Part shown: positions 8,934-17,812 of the stretch, piece by piece | Layout of the letters: every line of letters begins with the position of its first letter | How positions within the stretch are numbered: position 1 is the first letter of the stretch | Assembly: GCF_016629525.1 (NCBI RefSeq) | Contig: NZ_AP024269.1 | Location: forward strand, 2,728,001 to 2,792,000 | Source of the DNA: Kaistia sp. 32K | Lineage (GTDB): Bacteria; Pseudomonadota; Alphaproteobacteria; Rhizobiales; Kaistiaceae | Length of the DNA: 64,000 bases | Direction: 5' to 3' | Translations under genes and position numbers: made by a program | Notes under the pieces: generated by a model | What the model was told of the DNA's origin: nothing | What the model saw: only the letters and a program-made list of their open reading frames with translations | The model's database searches: none

Positions 8934-10208
8934 CTATTGCGACGGCTGCGCCGCGGGCGGCTGGAGCGCGGCCAGCGGCGCGTTGGTGTGCGTGCTGCGG
9001 ATACTGACGATGACGACGTCGCCCGGCTGCAGCAGCGTCGCGGGCGTCGCGCGCAGGTCGGCATTGCCGGCGGCGTCGGTCCGTCGCACCGTGAAATCCA
9101 GGATGACTTCCTTGTTGTCCGCCATCTGCTGCGCCGTCATGGCGGAGAGAAGCATCAACTGCTCCTCGGCGGTGCGGCGCGTGCCGATCGCGGTGATCAG
9201 GGCGGAGGTGTGCGTCTGCAGGTCGACCAGCGCCTGCATGTGCCGGGCCTGCTCGAGGTCGGCGAGCTGGCGCTTCAGCGTTCCGATCTCGCGCCGCCCG
9301 TCCGATTGCTGGCTCATGACCTGCAATTGCCGCGACTCTTCCGCCGTCAGCTGGCGTTCCAGGTTGGACACGTCGGTCAGGGTCTTGATGCCACGCTGTT
9401 GCAGGCCCTGCCCGCGCTCCAGGTCGGCCCGGCTGAATTCGACCGACTTCGCGACCTTGTCCGCCATCTCCACCAGCAGTTCCTGCCCCCGCGCCGCCTC
9501 GGCGATATTCTCGAGCAGGATCTTCTTCTGGGCGGCGAAGCCGTTTCGGTCGCTGTCAAGAATCCGCATCTCGACCTCGCGCATGATGTCCGCCGCGGGC
9601 CCCTTCACATAGGCGCGCGCCGATTCCGGAACGTCCTCGTCCCGGATCGCGTCGCCGCCATTGAGCTGCGCCTGCAATCGCGCGATCGACAGGCCTTCCC
9701 GGATGATGGTGTTCTCGACCGCCTCGAGCTCGCCATGAATTCGCGCGCGGGCGAGAACAGGATCCTCGCCATTGGCGGCCGTGATCTGGCCGCCGGCAAG
9801 GCCCATCGCCTTCTCGACGGTCAGCCGCGCCTGGAACGGATAGGATCCGGGCTGGCGGACATCGCCGATCACGAAGACCGGACGATAGGCGGCGACCGAC
9901 AGGGCGATCTTCGGCTGAACGAAGATCTTCCGCTCCGCATAGATCGCGTTCACGTGCTCGAGCGCCGCGGCGATCGTATAGCCGGCCACGGATACGCCGC
10001 CGAGCAGGGGCGCCTGGATGGTCCCGTCGGCCGCGATCGGCAGATCGACCGGCTCCTTTTCATCGTCGAGGATATCGAACCGGAGCATGTCCCCCGGCGC
10101 CAGGAGAACCTCCGGCTCGGCGGCGAGCACGGCCACCGTGCTGCCCACGACGATGAACCCCGCAATTAATACTGACAAAAACCTGACGATCGAGAGACAA
10201 CCAAACAT
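8934..10208 (-). CDS. Polysaccharide export protein, Wza/ExoF-like
   Basis: A 424-residue exported protein. The ATG at 10208 is preceded by GAAGGGG and gives an N-terminal signal sequence (FLSVLIAGFIVVGSTVAVLA, cleavage near AEPE). The first half contains the poly-export domain (LLAPGDMLRFDILD, then GTIQAPLLGGVSVAGYT) and a SLBB-type segment (VFVIGDVRQPGSYPF). The second half is long and heptad-rich, probably coiled coil, as in ExoF-type proteins rather than classical Wza. It should form the periplasmic or outer-membrane part of the export channel. It heads the minus-strand operon and is divergent from the glycosyltransferase at 10399. Confidence 0.88.
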   Translation of the reverse strand: MFGCLSIVRFLSVLIAGFIVVGSTVAVLAAEPEVLLAPGDMLRFDILDDEKEPVDLPIAADGTIQAPLLGGVSVAGYTIAAALEHVNAIYAERKIFVQPKIALSVAAYRPVFVIGDVRQPGSYPFQARLTVEKAMGLAGGQITAANGEDPVLARARIHGELEAVENTIIREGLSIARLQAQLNGGDAIRDEDVPESARAYVKGPAADIMREVEMRILDSDRNGFAAQKKILLENIAEAARGQELLVEMADKVAKSVEFSRADLERGQGLQQRGIKTLTDVSNLERQLTAEESRQLQVMSQQSDGRREIGTLKRQLADLEQARHMQALVDLQTHTSALITAIGTRRTAEEQLMLLSAMTAQQMADNKEVILDFTVRRTDAAGNADLRATPATLLQPGDVVIVSIRSTHTNAPLAALQPPAAQPSQ

Positions 10209-10217
10209 GACAACCCC

Positions 10218-10238
10218 TTCAGATAAAATTGATCTGAA
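10218..10238 (-). promoter_or_regulatory. Perfect inverted repeat touching the ribosome-binding site of the ExoF-like gene
   Basis: TTCAGAT and ATCTGAA are exact inverted repeats separated by seven bases. On the minus-strand transcript the second arm runs straight into GAAGGGG, the Shine-Dalgarno sequence of the gene starting at 10208, so the GAA of the binding site is inside the possible stem. It could be a protein operator or a short RNA hairpin limiting translation; the sequence alone cannot decide. Confidence 0.4.
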
Positions 10239-10398
10239 TGGAACACTTCGGCACACCCAGCATATACTGAATTGCATATTTCTGTAATTTCAATCCATGC
10301 TAACCTTCCGAAGCTTTCTCGAGCGAATGACAATCTTCAAAAACAACGTTCGGCATATCAGCCGGATCTAAGCAGCCCGGAGCGGAGGCGATCTGTTC

Positions 10399-11589
10399 AT
10401 GGTTCAACATGCCGGCACATGGGCCTTCCAGACCGCCGCCGCGCCGCGCCTGACCGTCGCCGTCGTCTGCAGCTACACGGTATCGCTGGTCAATTTCCGC
10501 TACCGGCTGCTGGCGACCATGATCGAAGGTGGCCACCAGGTCGTCGCCTTCGGTCCGGAGGATGATGGCCCGACGATCGAGGCGCTGGCCCGGATCGGCG
10601 TGCGCTTTGTCAAAATTCCGATGGCGCGAGCCGGCCTCGACCCCTGGGAAGACCTCAGAACCCTCACCGCGCTCTATCGCGAGCTGCGGCGGCTCTCGCC
10701 GGATCTGATCCTCTGCTACACGATGAAGCCGATCATCTACGGCCTGATCGCCGCGCGCCTCGCCGGCATCCGGCGACGGCACGCGCTCGTCACCGGGCTC
10801 GGCTACGTCTTCGGCGGCGACGAGAGCGACCGGCGTCTCGGCCATATCCGCCGGATCTCGACCTGGCTGTACCGGATCGCGCTGCACGGCGACGGCCGCG
10901 TCTTCGTCTATAACGAGGCCGATGCCGACGACATCAGGGCCGGCCGCATGGTCCAGGATCCCCGGCGCATCGTCGCCGTTCCCGGCTCCGGCATCGACCT
11001 GACCCATTTCGCCGCCTCGGAGGTGCCGGGCGGCGCGCCCGCCTTCCTGATGGTCGCGCGCATCCTGCGCGAGAAGGGACCGGTCGACTTCGTCGAGGCG
11101 GCACGGCGGCTGCGCCGCCGCTATCCCCAGGTCCGCTTCCAGATCCTCGGACCGCAGGACCCGAGCCCGCTGGCGATCTCGCGCGACGAGATCGATCGCT
11201 GGGCGGCGGACGGGACGATCGAATATCTCGGCGAGACCGCGGACGTGCGACCCTACCTCACCTCCAGCACCGTCTTCGTCCTGCCGTCCTATTATCGCGA
11301 GGGCCTTCCCCGCAGCATCCTGGAAGCGCTGGCGACGGGACGCGCCGTCATCACCACCGACCTGCCGGGCTGCCGCGACGCCGTCGATCCCGGCGAAAAC
11401 GGCTTCCTCGTCCCGCCGCGCGACCCCGAAGCCCTCGCGGCGGCGATGGAGCGCTTCATCGTCGATCCGGCGCTGGCCGCCACGATGGGCCGACGCTCGC
11501 TGGAGATCGCGCGCGCCCGCTTCGACGTCGAGGCAGTCAACCGCCTTCTCCTCACCGAGATGGGGCTGGTAGCGCCGACGCATATCTGA
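10399..11589 (+). CDS. Glycosyltransferase family 4 (WbpH/PglA-like)
   Basis: A 396-residue GT-B glycosyltransferase. The first strand VAVVCSYTVSLVNFRYRL and the middle SPDLILCYTMKPIIYG resemble enzymes that extend undecaprenyl-diphosphate-linked sugars in O-antigen and glycan pathways. The C-terminal domain has FLMVARILREKGPVDFVEAA and the donor-binding SYYREGLPRSILEALATGR region. GGAGG lies ten bases before the ATG. It is transcribed away from the ExoF-like gene across a 190-base divergent intergenic region, and converges on the co-polymerase gene at 11650. Donor and acceptor are not identifiable. Confidence 0.88.
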   Translation: MVQHAGTWAFQTAAAPRLTVAVVCSYTVSLVNFRYRLLATMIEGGHQVVAFGPEDDGPTIEALARIGVRFVKIPMARAGLDPWEDLRTLTALYRELRRLSPDLILCYTMKPIIYGLIAARLAGIRRRHALVTGLGYVFGGDESDRRLGHIRRISTWLYRIALHGDGRVFVYNEADADDIRAGRMVQDPRRIVAVPGSGIDLTHFAASEVPGGAPAFLMVARILREKGPVDFVEAARRLRRRYPQVRFQILGPQDPSPLAISRDEIDRWAADGTIEYLGETADVRPYLTSSTVFVLPSYYREGLPRSILEALATGRAVITTDLPGCRDAVDPGENGFLVPPRDPEALAAAMERFIVDPALAATMGRRSLEIARARFDVEAVNRLLLTEMGLVAPTHI

Positions 11590-11649
11590 AGCAGCTTGCA
11601 CGTCCGAATCTCCCTGCACGACTTCCTCCATCGTCCTTCCCGCCCCGCC

Positions 11650-13890
11650 TCACACTTCGAGATAGGCCCGCGCCTGCCGGCGATGGTTCAGCGCGCCGAG
11701 CGTCTCCTGCCCGGGCTGCGCATTCGCCTCGACACCGTTCAGCACGGTGCCGATCAGCGGCGCATGATTGATCTGCAGCCGCGAGACGGCATTGGTGAGC
11801 TCCTGCTCCGTGGTGCGGCCGAACCGGACGACGAGCAGCACCGCGTCGACGAAGGGCAGTAGCCAGTTGGCGTCTTCGAGGATCAGCACCGGCGCGCAAT
11901 GGATGACGATCATGTCGTAGCTGGTGCGCAGATCCTCGATCACCCGGCGCATGTCGTCCGAGCGAACGCGACGGTCGGCATGGCCGCCCCGCGGCGTCTC
12001 GAACGCGGTGATCACATCGAGCCCCGGCACGTCGGCCACCGGCTGGATGGCGTCGACGAGCCGGCAGGATCCGGCCAGGACGTCGCCCAGCGCACGGCCG
12101 GGCGGAACGGCGGCAAGGCCTGAACGGTCGGGAGCCGGCGGATCGAAGTCGATCAGCACCGTGCCGATCCCGTCATGGGCCGCCGAATAGGCAAAGCCGA
12201 GCGCGATGGCGGCCGAGCCGTCCTTCGGCAGGGGCGCAGCGAACAATATGATCGGCTTCGCCACCGGGAGCCGCACGCGACAGGCGAGATAGAGTGCGCG
12301 CAGCGCCTCCGTATAAAGCGAGCGCGGCCCTTCCAGCAGCCGCGCCAGCGTCGGCGTGCGCCGCCCGAACCAGCGCCGCGCCTCCTTGGGAATGCTGGCC
12401 AGATTGGGCGCGCCGACGATCTGCAGGATGCGCTGGCCGGACCGGATCCGCATGTCGAGCGCCTCGAACATGACGGCAAGCACGATCGCCAGGACGGTCG
12501 CGCCGATCAGGCCGCCCGCGAAGATGCGGCTGCGCTGCGGGAAGGAAGGCTGCGTCGGCACCGCGGCGATCGAGACCACGCGGGCGCTCGGCTTCGCCAC
12601 CTCGGCATAGGGATCGAGCCCGCCAAGGCGCCCGACGACCAGATCATGCAGCTTCTGGTCGGCCAGGAGATCGCGTTCGAGCTCGCGCAGGCGGATCTCC
12701 GCCAGGCTGCGCTGGCGCAGCGTCGCCCGGAGATCGGCGATCTGCGCCTCGAGCTGCTGCACGCGATCGGAGATGATCGCCTCCTCGCCCGACATTTCAT
12801 CGACGATGTGGCGAAGCTCGCTCGAGATCATGGCGTCAACGCTGGCGAGCTCGGCATCGGCCTTGAGCACCTGCGGATGGTTGGTTCCGAGGTTGGACGC
12901 ATATTGCGCGCGCTCGCGCATCAGCGTCGCCTTGTTGTCGCGCAAGCTCGCGAGCAGCGGCGACGTCAGCGTGGTTCCCTCGAGTTCCACGCCGCCTTCC
13001 TGGACGATGCGGCCCTGATCGCGCCGGGCGCGGACGCCGGCAAGCTCGACCCGCGCCGCGGTGAGCTGGGTGTTCATGCCGTCGATCCTCTGGCGCAGGA
13101 TGTCGTCGCGCACGTCGGAGGCGAGCTCGTTGACGCGGCTGAACTCGGCGATCTCGCGCTCGTTCTGGGCGATCCGCGCGGCGACCTGGGCGGCGCGATC
13201 GCGCAGGAAGCTGACCGCATCGGTCATCGCCTCCTTCTTCAGGCTGCGCGACCAGTCGACATAGGTGTTGGCCACCGTGTTGGCGAGCGCCGCCGAAAGG
13301 TCCGGATCGGGGCTGATGATATGGATCGTGACGGCGAGGCTCTCGCCGGTGCGGGTCGCCGACAATTTCGACAGCAGCATGGTGATGGCCTGGTCGCGCT
13401 GCACCGTGAGCGGCGGCAGCTTGGCGGGCGCGTTCGACCCGCCGAACAGGCGATCGAAGAAGCCAGGAGGTTCGGCCGCCTCGCGCGCAGCCGCGAGATA
13501 GGTATTGAACCAGGGGTGCTCGACCAGGTTCATCGCATCGACCACACGACCGATGAAGACGCGCGAGGTGATGATGTCCATCTCGGTCTCCATGGCCGAG
13601 CGGTCGCGGACATCCCCCTGCATCGCCGTCACCGCCTCGAGCATCGGCGTGTCGTTGCGCTCCAGCACGATCGCCGACGTCGCCGTGTAGCTGTTGCGCA
13701 TCGACGCGAGCGCGATGACGAGCAGCGCGACGGAGACCGCGATAAAGATCGAGATAAAGTATTTGTGCCGGCGCAGCAGCGCCCACATTTCGCGAAGACC
13801 GACAACATGCAGCGGTTTGGCCGGCGCTAATATTTCTTCAACAGACCCAGGACGTGCATTCGGATCAAATTTGATTGACGAATCCATCAC
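11650..13890 (-). CDS. Wzc/ExoP-like polysaccharide co-polymerase with degenerate BY-kinase motifs
   Basis: A 746-residue protein with the usual layout: an N-terminal membrane helix (about 44-64), a long periplasmic Wzz-type coiled-coil region, a second helix (about 457-477) and a cytoplasmic P-loop-like domain from about 545. It should control chain length and couple polymerisation to export. In the kinase domain the Walker A stretch reads APLPKDGSAAIALGFA, without the GK[ST] lysine; the Walker B position reads VIHCAP where IIDTPP is usual; and the C-terminal tail has a single Tyr instead of a cluster. Walker A' (VLIDFDP) keeps its acids. The enzyme is therefore probably inactive as a tyrosine kinase and structural only. 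Confidence 0.88.
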   Translation of the reverse strand: MMDSSIKFDPNARPGSVEEILAPAKPLHVVGLREMWALLRRHKYFISIFIAVSVALLVIALASMRNSYTATSAIVLERNDTPMLEAVTAMQGDVRDRSAMETEMDIITSRVFIGRVVDAMNLVEHPWFNTYLAAAREAAEPPGFFDRLFGGSNAPAKLPPLTVQRDQAITMLLSKLSATRTGESLAVTIHIISPDPDLSAALANTVANTYVDWSRSLKKEAMTDAVSFLRDRAAQVAARIAQNEREIAEFSRVNELASDVRDDILRQRIDGMNTQLTAARVELAGVRARRDQGRIVQEGGVELEGTTLTSPLLASLRDNKATLMRERAQYASNLGTNHPQVLKADAELASVDAMISSELRHIVDEMSGEEAIISDRVQQLEAQIADLRATLRQRSLAEIRLRELERDLLADQKLHDLVVGRLGGLDPYAEVAKPSARVVSIAAVPTQPSFPQRSRIFAGGLIGATVLAIVLAVMFEALDMRIRSGQRILQIVGAPNLASIPKEARRWFGRRTPTLARLLEGPRSLYTEALRALYLACRVRLPVAKPIILFAAPLPKDGSAAIALGFAYSAAHDGIGTVLIDFDPPAPDRSGLAAVPPGRALGDVLAGSCRLVDAIQPVADVPGLDVITAFETPRGGHADRRVRSDDMRRVIEDLRTSYDMIVIHCAPVLILEDANWLLPFVDAVLLVVRFGRTTEQELTNAVSRLQINHAPLIGTVLNGVEANAQPGQETLGALNHRRQARAYLEV

Positions 13891-13973
13891 AATGTACCTG
13901 CGATTAAATTATATCGTGATCAGCCCCCGATTTTTCTACACACCATAGACCTATCACCCTCCCATCATGAGAT

Positions 13974-13993
13974 CAGTAAACTTATGTTTACTG
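13974..13993. promoter_or_regulatory. Perfect inverted repeat in the divergent wzc-like/wzy-like intergenic region
   Basis: CAGTAAAC, four bases, then GTTTACTG form an exact dyad. It sits in the 170-base AT-rich gap between the divergent co-polymerase (start 13890) and polymerase (start 14061) genes. There is no downstream T-run, so an operator is more likely than a terminator. The binding protein is unknown. Confidence 0.5.
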
Positions 13994-14060
13994 TTTCCAA
14001 TCGTGAATCTTCAGCTAGGATCAAGAGGCATTCCGCTGCGTCCACCCGTCGGGAGACCGC

Positions 14061-15362
14061 ATGGATCAATCGTCGTCCTTTCCCGGATCTCCGCCATATC
14101 GCGCCACGCCCGTCCGCGCGGCGCCGACCGCCGGCACGGCGGCGCAGCGGGCCGAATTCGCGCTCGCCTGCGCGGTCGTGTTCTTCGCGCCGATGAACTT
14201 CGTGCGGCTGCCGAACTTCTACTTCACGGCGAGCGACGCCTTCGCCTGCCTCTGCCTCGGCTTCATGATCCTGAACCGCTTGCTGCCCCTGAAGCCGCTC
14301 GGGCCGGGAACGGCCTACTGGCTGTTCGGGCTGACGCTGATGGTCGGGGCGCTGCTCGGCAGCAGCCTGCTGGCGAGCGTCGTCGATCGCGGGCTGATCC
14401 TGTCGATCCAGTATCTGTTCGCCTATCTGCTGCTGCCGCTCGTCCTGCTCGGCCGCCCCTGGAAGCAGACGACGATCCTGATGAAGGTCTTCGTCGCCTC
14501 GATCATCCTGATGATCCTGCACGGCATCTACGTCATCGACATTCTGAAGGAGACCAACACCACCTTCGTCAGCGGCAGCGGCCGGCTGATGGGCTTCGTC
14601 GAGCGCGACAATGAATGCGGCGGCCTGATCGCGCTGACCGTGCCGATGATCCTGGCGATGACCTCGATGCGCACCCTGCATCCGCTGATCACGCTCGCGA
14701 TCCTGCCGCTCATCACCTACGGCATCATGCTGACCGGCTCGAACACCGCGCTCTATGCCATGCTCTACGGCCTCGGCGTCTTCTTCCTCGCCACCATCAC
14801 ACCGCAGCGCGCCGCGATCGGCGTCGCGGCCGTCATGCTGATGGTGAGCGGCCTGAACACGCCCGTCATCCGCGACAACCTGCCGGCCACGTTCCAGAAG
14901 CGGGTGCTGACCGGGCTCGAGAGCGGCGACCTGAGCGAGGCCGGCACCTTCGACGACCGCATGCGGATGATCCAGGAGGCGTCCGGCTTCGCCGGCGACG
15001 TCGTGCTGGTCGGCTACGGGGCCGACCAGTATCGCGAGATCAGCGCGTTCCATGCGCCGGTGCACAATCTCTACCTGCTGATGTGGAACGAAGGCGGCCT
15101 GATCGCCCTCGGCGGCTTCCTGCTCATGCTGACCGGCGGCTTCATCGCGCTGGCGACGCCGCTGCGATATCGCGGCAGCCGGGAGGTCTTCGTGGGCGGC
15201 TTCGCGACGCTCAGCCTGTTCGCGGTGCTGATCAACGCCGTTCCGCACGTCTATGGCCGGTTCTGGGCCGTGCCCGTTCTGCTCTCGATCGCCCCCGCCG
15301 TCACCTTCCTGAACGAGGGTCCGATACGGCAGCGCAAGCGGGCCAGGCGCGCGCGCGCCTGA
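14061..15362 (+). CDS. O-antigen ligase/polymerase-like membrane protein (Wzy-type)
   Basis: A 433-residue integral membrane protein with about ten to twelve hydrophobic segments (for example LFGLTLMVGALLGSSLL and IGVAAVMLMVSGL). The larger loop between late helices contains GFAGDVVLVGYGADQY and HAPVHNLYLLMWNEGG; the H-N-x-Y/L pattern in this place is typical of the Wzy_C/WaaL ligase-polymerase family. It should polymerise repeat units at the periplasmic face, acting with the flippase at 2089 and the co-polymerase at 11650. GGGAG precedes the ATG. It stands alone on the plus strand and converges on the lyase gene. Confidence 0.85.
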   Translation: MDQSSSFPGSPPYRATPVRAAPTAGTAAQRAEFALACAVVFFAPMNFVRLPNFYFTASDAFACLCLGFMILNRLLPLKPLGPGTAYWLFGLTLMVGALLGSSLLASVVDRGLILSIQYLFAYLLLPLVLLGRPWKQTTILMKVFVASIILMILHGIYVIDILKETNTTFVSGSGRLMGFVERDNECGGLIALTVPMILAMTSMRTLHPLITLAILPLITYGIMLTGSNTALYAMLYGLGVFFLATITPQRAAIGVAAVMLMVSGLNTPVIRDNLPATFQKRVLTGLESGDLSEAGTFDDRMRMIQEASGFAGDVVLVGYGADQYREISAFHAPVHNLYLLMWNEGGLIALGGFLLMLTGGFIALATPLRYRGSREVFVGGFATLSLFAVLINAVPHVYGRFWAVPVLLSIAPAVTFLNEGPIRQRKRARRARA

Positions 15363-15399
15363 GGGAAGCGAGATCCGGTCGCGCGCGCGCGCCGGCGGG

Positions 15400-16914
15400 T
15401 CAATTCGCGGGGACATCGGCGGACCTCGCGGAATGCATGCCGACGCCGTCGCCGGCCAGTTCATGCAGATATTCTTCAAGATTGGTCCACCCGTCGCCGT
15501 CCCGGTCCGCCGCACCGTCGCGTGGGTCGGCGGGGTTGAGCCCCTTTGCCGTCTCCCAGGCATCGGGCATGCCGTCCTGGTCGCGGTCAGGCGGCGGCGG
15601 CGCCGCGGCGAGCGTCGGCCAGCCGCCGACCGCCTCGGGATTCGACTTCAGCAGGCTGCCCGAACGCGCGCGGACGGCCTCGACCATCCGTCGATCGACG
15701 GCGTCGCGCTTCGGCCGCGTCGCGCCGGCGGTCGCCAGCACGTCGTCATAGGCCTGACGCGGCGGGCTGGCGCGGACGTTCGCCACGTCGAAGGGGCTCG
15801 AGACCAGATAGTTCCGCCACTCCTCCGCGATGACCTGGTCATCGCCCACGCTCTCATCGGGCCGGTAGGTCTCGTCGAGATTGTCCGAGAGGAAAAGCGA
15901 GAAGCCGTGGTCGCCCTGGCGGAACAGATAGACCAGATGGTCGTCCTTCTCGCTCCTGCCCGCGATCTTGTAGTTGCCGATCACATTCGCCCGGACCCGG
16001 GTCCAGCGATCGCTGAAGCTGATCACATAGTCCCAGATCGGCGAATAGAGGACGTTGTTGACCACGTCCGCCACGCCGCCGGGATCGCGCATCTGGAACT
16101 GCGGATTGCGGAACTTGCCGAACGCGAAAAGGGTGTGATGGACGGAGATGTTGCCGCCCATCGTCATCAGCATGTTGCGCGCGCGGTCGTGCTTGCTCGG
16201 GCCGCCGTCGAGCAGCGGCTCGGTCACGAAGCCCCATTGGAAGGTGACGTTGGTCGCCCCCTCGGAATCGATCGTCTCGTCGGAACCCCAGCTTGCCGAG
16301 ACGTGGTCGACGATGATGTCGGTCGCCTCCTTGCCGTAGAAGCCGAGCGCGCCCGAGCAGCAGGCCTTGATGGCATGCGGCCCCGGCCTGAGGCGCAGAT
16401 GGCGGATGATGACGTCATGGGTGACGACCTCGATCGACGGGCGGATCTGCCGTGGCCCGTTGCGGATCGCGATGCCATCGCCCGGAGCCGTCTCACCGGC
16501 GATCGTCAGGTAGGGATGGAGGACGACGAGCGACCGGAAATTGAGCGTGATGGTGCCGCTGGTGCGGAAGATGCAGGTCCGGGGTCCCTCAGCGCCGATG
16601 CAGGCGCGCAGCGACCCCACGCCCCGATCCGCCGTCGTGGTGACGAAGATGACGCGGCCGCCTCGCCCGCCCTTCGCCCCGGCGCCAAACCCCTCGGCCG
16701 TCGGGAACGCCCGCTGGCGCCCGTCCGGCAACTTCGGCGGGATCGGAATACCGGATCCGGCGGCGGAGGCTTCCTGCAGGTGCAGCCGCGCGAGCCAGTG
16801 CGGGATCAGTCCGACCAGATGTCCCCTGGTCGCAAACAGCCCGACCGCCGCCAGGGCGAGGCACGCCACGAGGATCAGGCGCCTGACGTCGCGAAGCGGA
16901 CCGGTCCGGTTCAT
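15400..16914 (-). CDS. Pectate-lyase-like right-handed beta-helix protein
   Basis: A 504-residue protein with an N-terminal membrane anchor or signal (LILVACLALAAVGLFA), then AFPTAEGFGAGAKGGRGGRV and GVGSLRACI, the opening signature of polysaccharide lyase family 1-like beta-helix proteins. The region HDVIIRHLRLRPG and IIVDHVSASWGSDETID matches the parallel beta-helix core. The C-terminus carries two Asp-rich calcium-binding stretches (DRDQDGMPDAWE and DRDGDGWTNLEEY), like thrombospondin type 3 repeats. It may trim or release the polysaccharide in the periplasm or outside the cell. Its start overlaps the methyltransferase stop as ATGA, linking it to that operon. Substrate unknown. Confidence 0.8.
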   Translation of the reverse strand: MNRTGPLRDVRRLILVACLALAAVGLFATRGHLVGLIPHWLARLHLQEASAAGSGIPIPPKLPDGRQRAFPTAEGFGAGAKGGRGGRVIFVTTTADRGVGSLRACIGAEGPRTCIFRTSGTITLNFRSLVVLHPYLTIAGETAPGDGIAIRNGPRQIRPSIEVVTHDVIIRHLRLRPGPHAIKACCSGALGFYGKEATDIIVDHVSASWGSDETIDSEGATNVTFQWGFVTEPLLDGGPSKHDRARNMLMTMGGNISVHHTLFAFGKFRNPQFQMRDPGGVADVVNNVLYSPIWDYVISFSDRWTRVRANVIGNYKIAGRSEKDDHLVYLFRQGDHGFSLFLSDNLDETYRPDESVGDDQVIAEEWRNYLVSSPFDVANVRASPPRQAYDDVLATAGATRPKRDAVDRRMVEAVRARSGSLLKSNPEAVGGWPTLAAAPPPPDRDQDGMPDAWETAKGLNPADPRDGAADRDGDGWTNLEEYLHELAGDGVGMHSARSADVPAN

Positions 16915-17777
16915 GACACCTCCCCCTGGCGCGTCGCGGCCGCGGCCTCCAGCACCAATCCTTCGATTTCGGATCCCCTGCCGATCCGGGCGAGCACCTG
17001 GAAGTCGCCCTCCGGGCCCAGTTCGAACAGGGTTCCGTCATGCTTCGATCCGTCGGTCTTCACGACCAGCAGAAGCGCGCCCGGCCCCCGGGAATAGGCG
17101 TGGATGTTGGCGATCGCGACGCGCAGCCGCTCGGGCCGGAAATAACCGAGATTGAGGATGTTGGCGGCGCGGATGAAATCGAAACGCGCCGCGAAGGACG
17201 GTTCCCGGACGAAGATGTCGTTCTCGACGAGCCGTATGGCCTGGCCGACCAGCGCCCGGCTCTCCATCCGCACCGGCAGCGACGCCCCCGCCGCGATCCG
17301 CCGGCGCAGGCGCGGCCGCAGCATCGAGCGGGCCAGGAGGCGCGGCAGAACCGCGAGGGTGACATAGTCGAGCCGCCGCACCCAGGCGCGGATACCGACG
17401 CCGGCGACGCCATATTGCAGCGGCCAGCCATCGGGATCGGCGAGCACGTGAACGCCCGGAGCGAGATCGACCAGATGCGCGTCGATGAAGAGATCGGTGC
17501 CGACGACGCGCGGCACGGCGCCTTGCGCGCGCAGGAAATCGGCAAGCTCGATCGTCGTCAGTCCGGTCGAGGCGCCGATGTCGAGCACCGCGCAGGGCCC
17601 CTTCACGCGCGCCCGCACCATCGGCGCGAACCGCTCCTCGACGACCGCGAAGCGTGACGGCCGCGTCAGCTTGAACGTGCCGTTGCGCATCTTCAGGCTC
17701 GAAAAGAACTCGCACTCCCGCGCCAGGTCGGCGGGGGCCCCGGCGGCGGAGAAGAAGCGTTTCGCTGTCAGCATCAT
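16911..17777 (-). CDS. SAM-dependent methyltransferase-like protein
   Basis: A 288-residue protein. The AdoMet-binding loop is visible as AVLDIGASTGLTTIELADFL, followed by an acidic strand end in VVGTDLF. The middle is unusually long and hydrophobic, and RFDFIRAANILNLGYF resembles the post-motif region of chemotaxis-type and related methyltransferases. The start at 17777 (MMLTAKRF) has GGAG upstream; a much longer frame extending to 18527 runs through the neighbouring glycosyltransferase and is spurious. It lies between a glycosyltransferase and the lyase, so a methyl group on the polysaccharide is a reasonable but unproved target. Confidence 0.75.
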   Translation of the reverse strand: MMLTAKRFFSAAGAPADLARECEFFSSLKMRNGTFKLTRPSRFAVVEERFAPMVRARVKGPCAVLDIGASTGLTTIELADFLRAQGAVPRVVGTDLFIDAHLVDLAPGVHVLADPDGWPLQYGVAGVGIRAWVRRLDYVTLAVLPRLLARSMLRPRLRRRIAAGASLPVRMESRALVGQAIRLVENDIFVREPSFAARFDFIRAANILNLGYFRPERLRVAIANIHAYSRGPGALLLVVKTDGSKHDGTLFELGPEGDFQVLARIGRGSEIEGLVLEAAAATRQGEVS

Positions 17778-17812
17778 GATCCGCGATCTCCGGGCACGAC
17801 CTCCAACTCCCC

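Noticed and set aside
7173..10169. A 998-codon open frame on the plus strand
   Set aside because: It runs antisense through four well-supported minus-strand genes, is very rich in Arg, Gly, Asp and His, and shows no domain. Such mirror frames are expected in GC-rich coding DNA.
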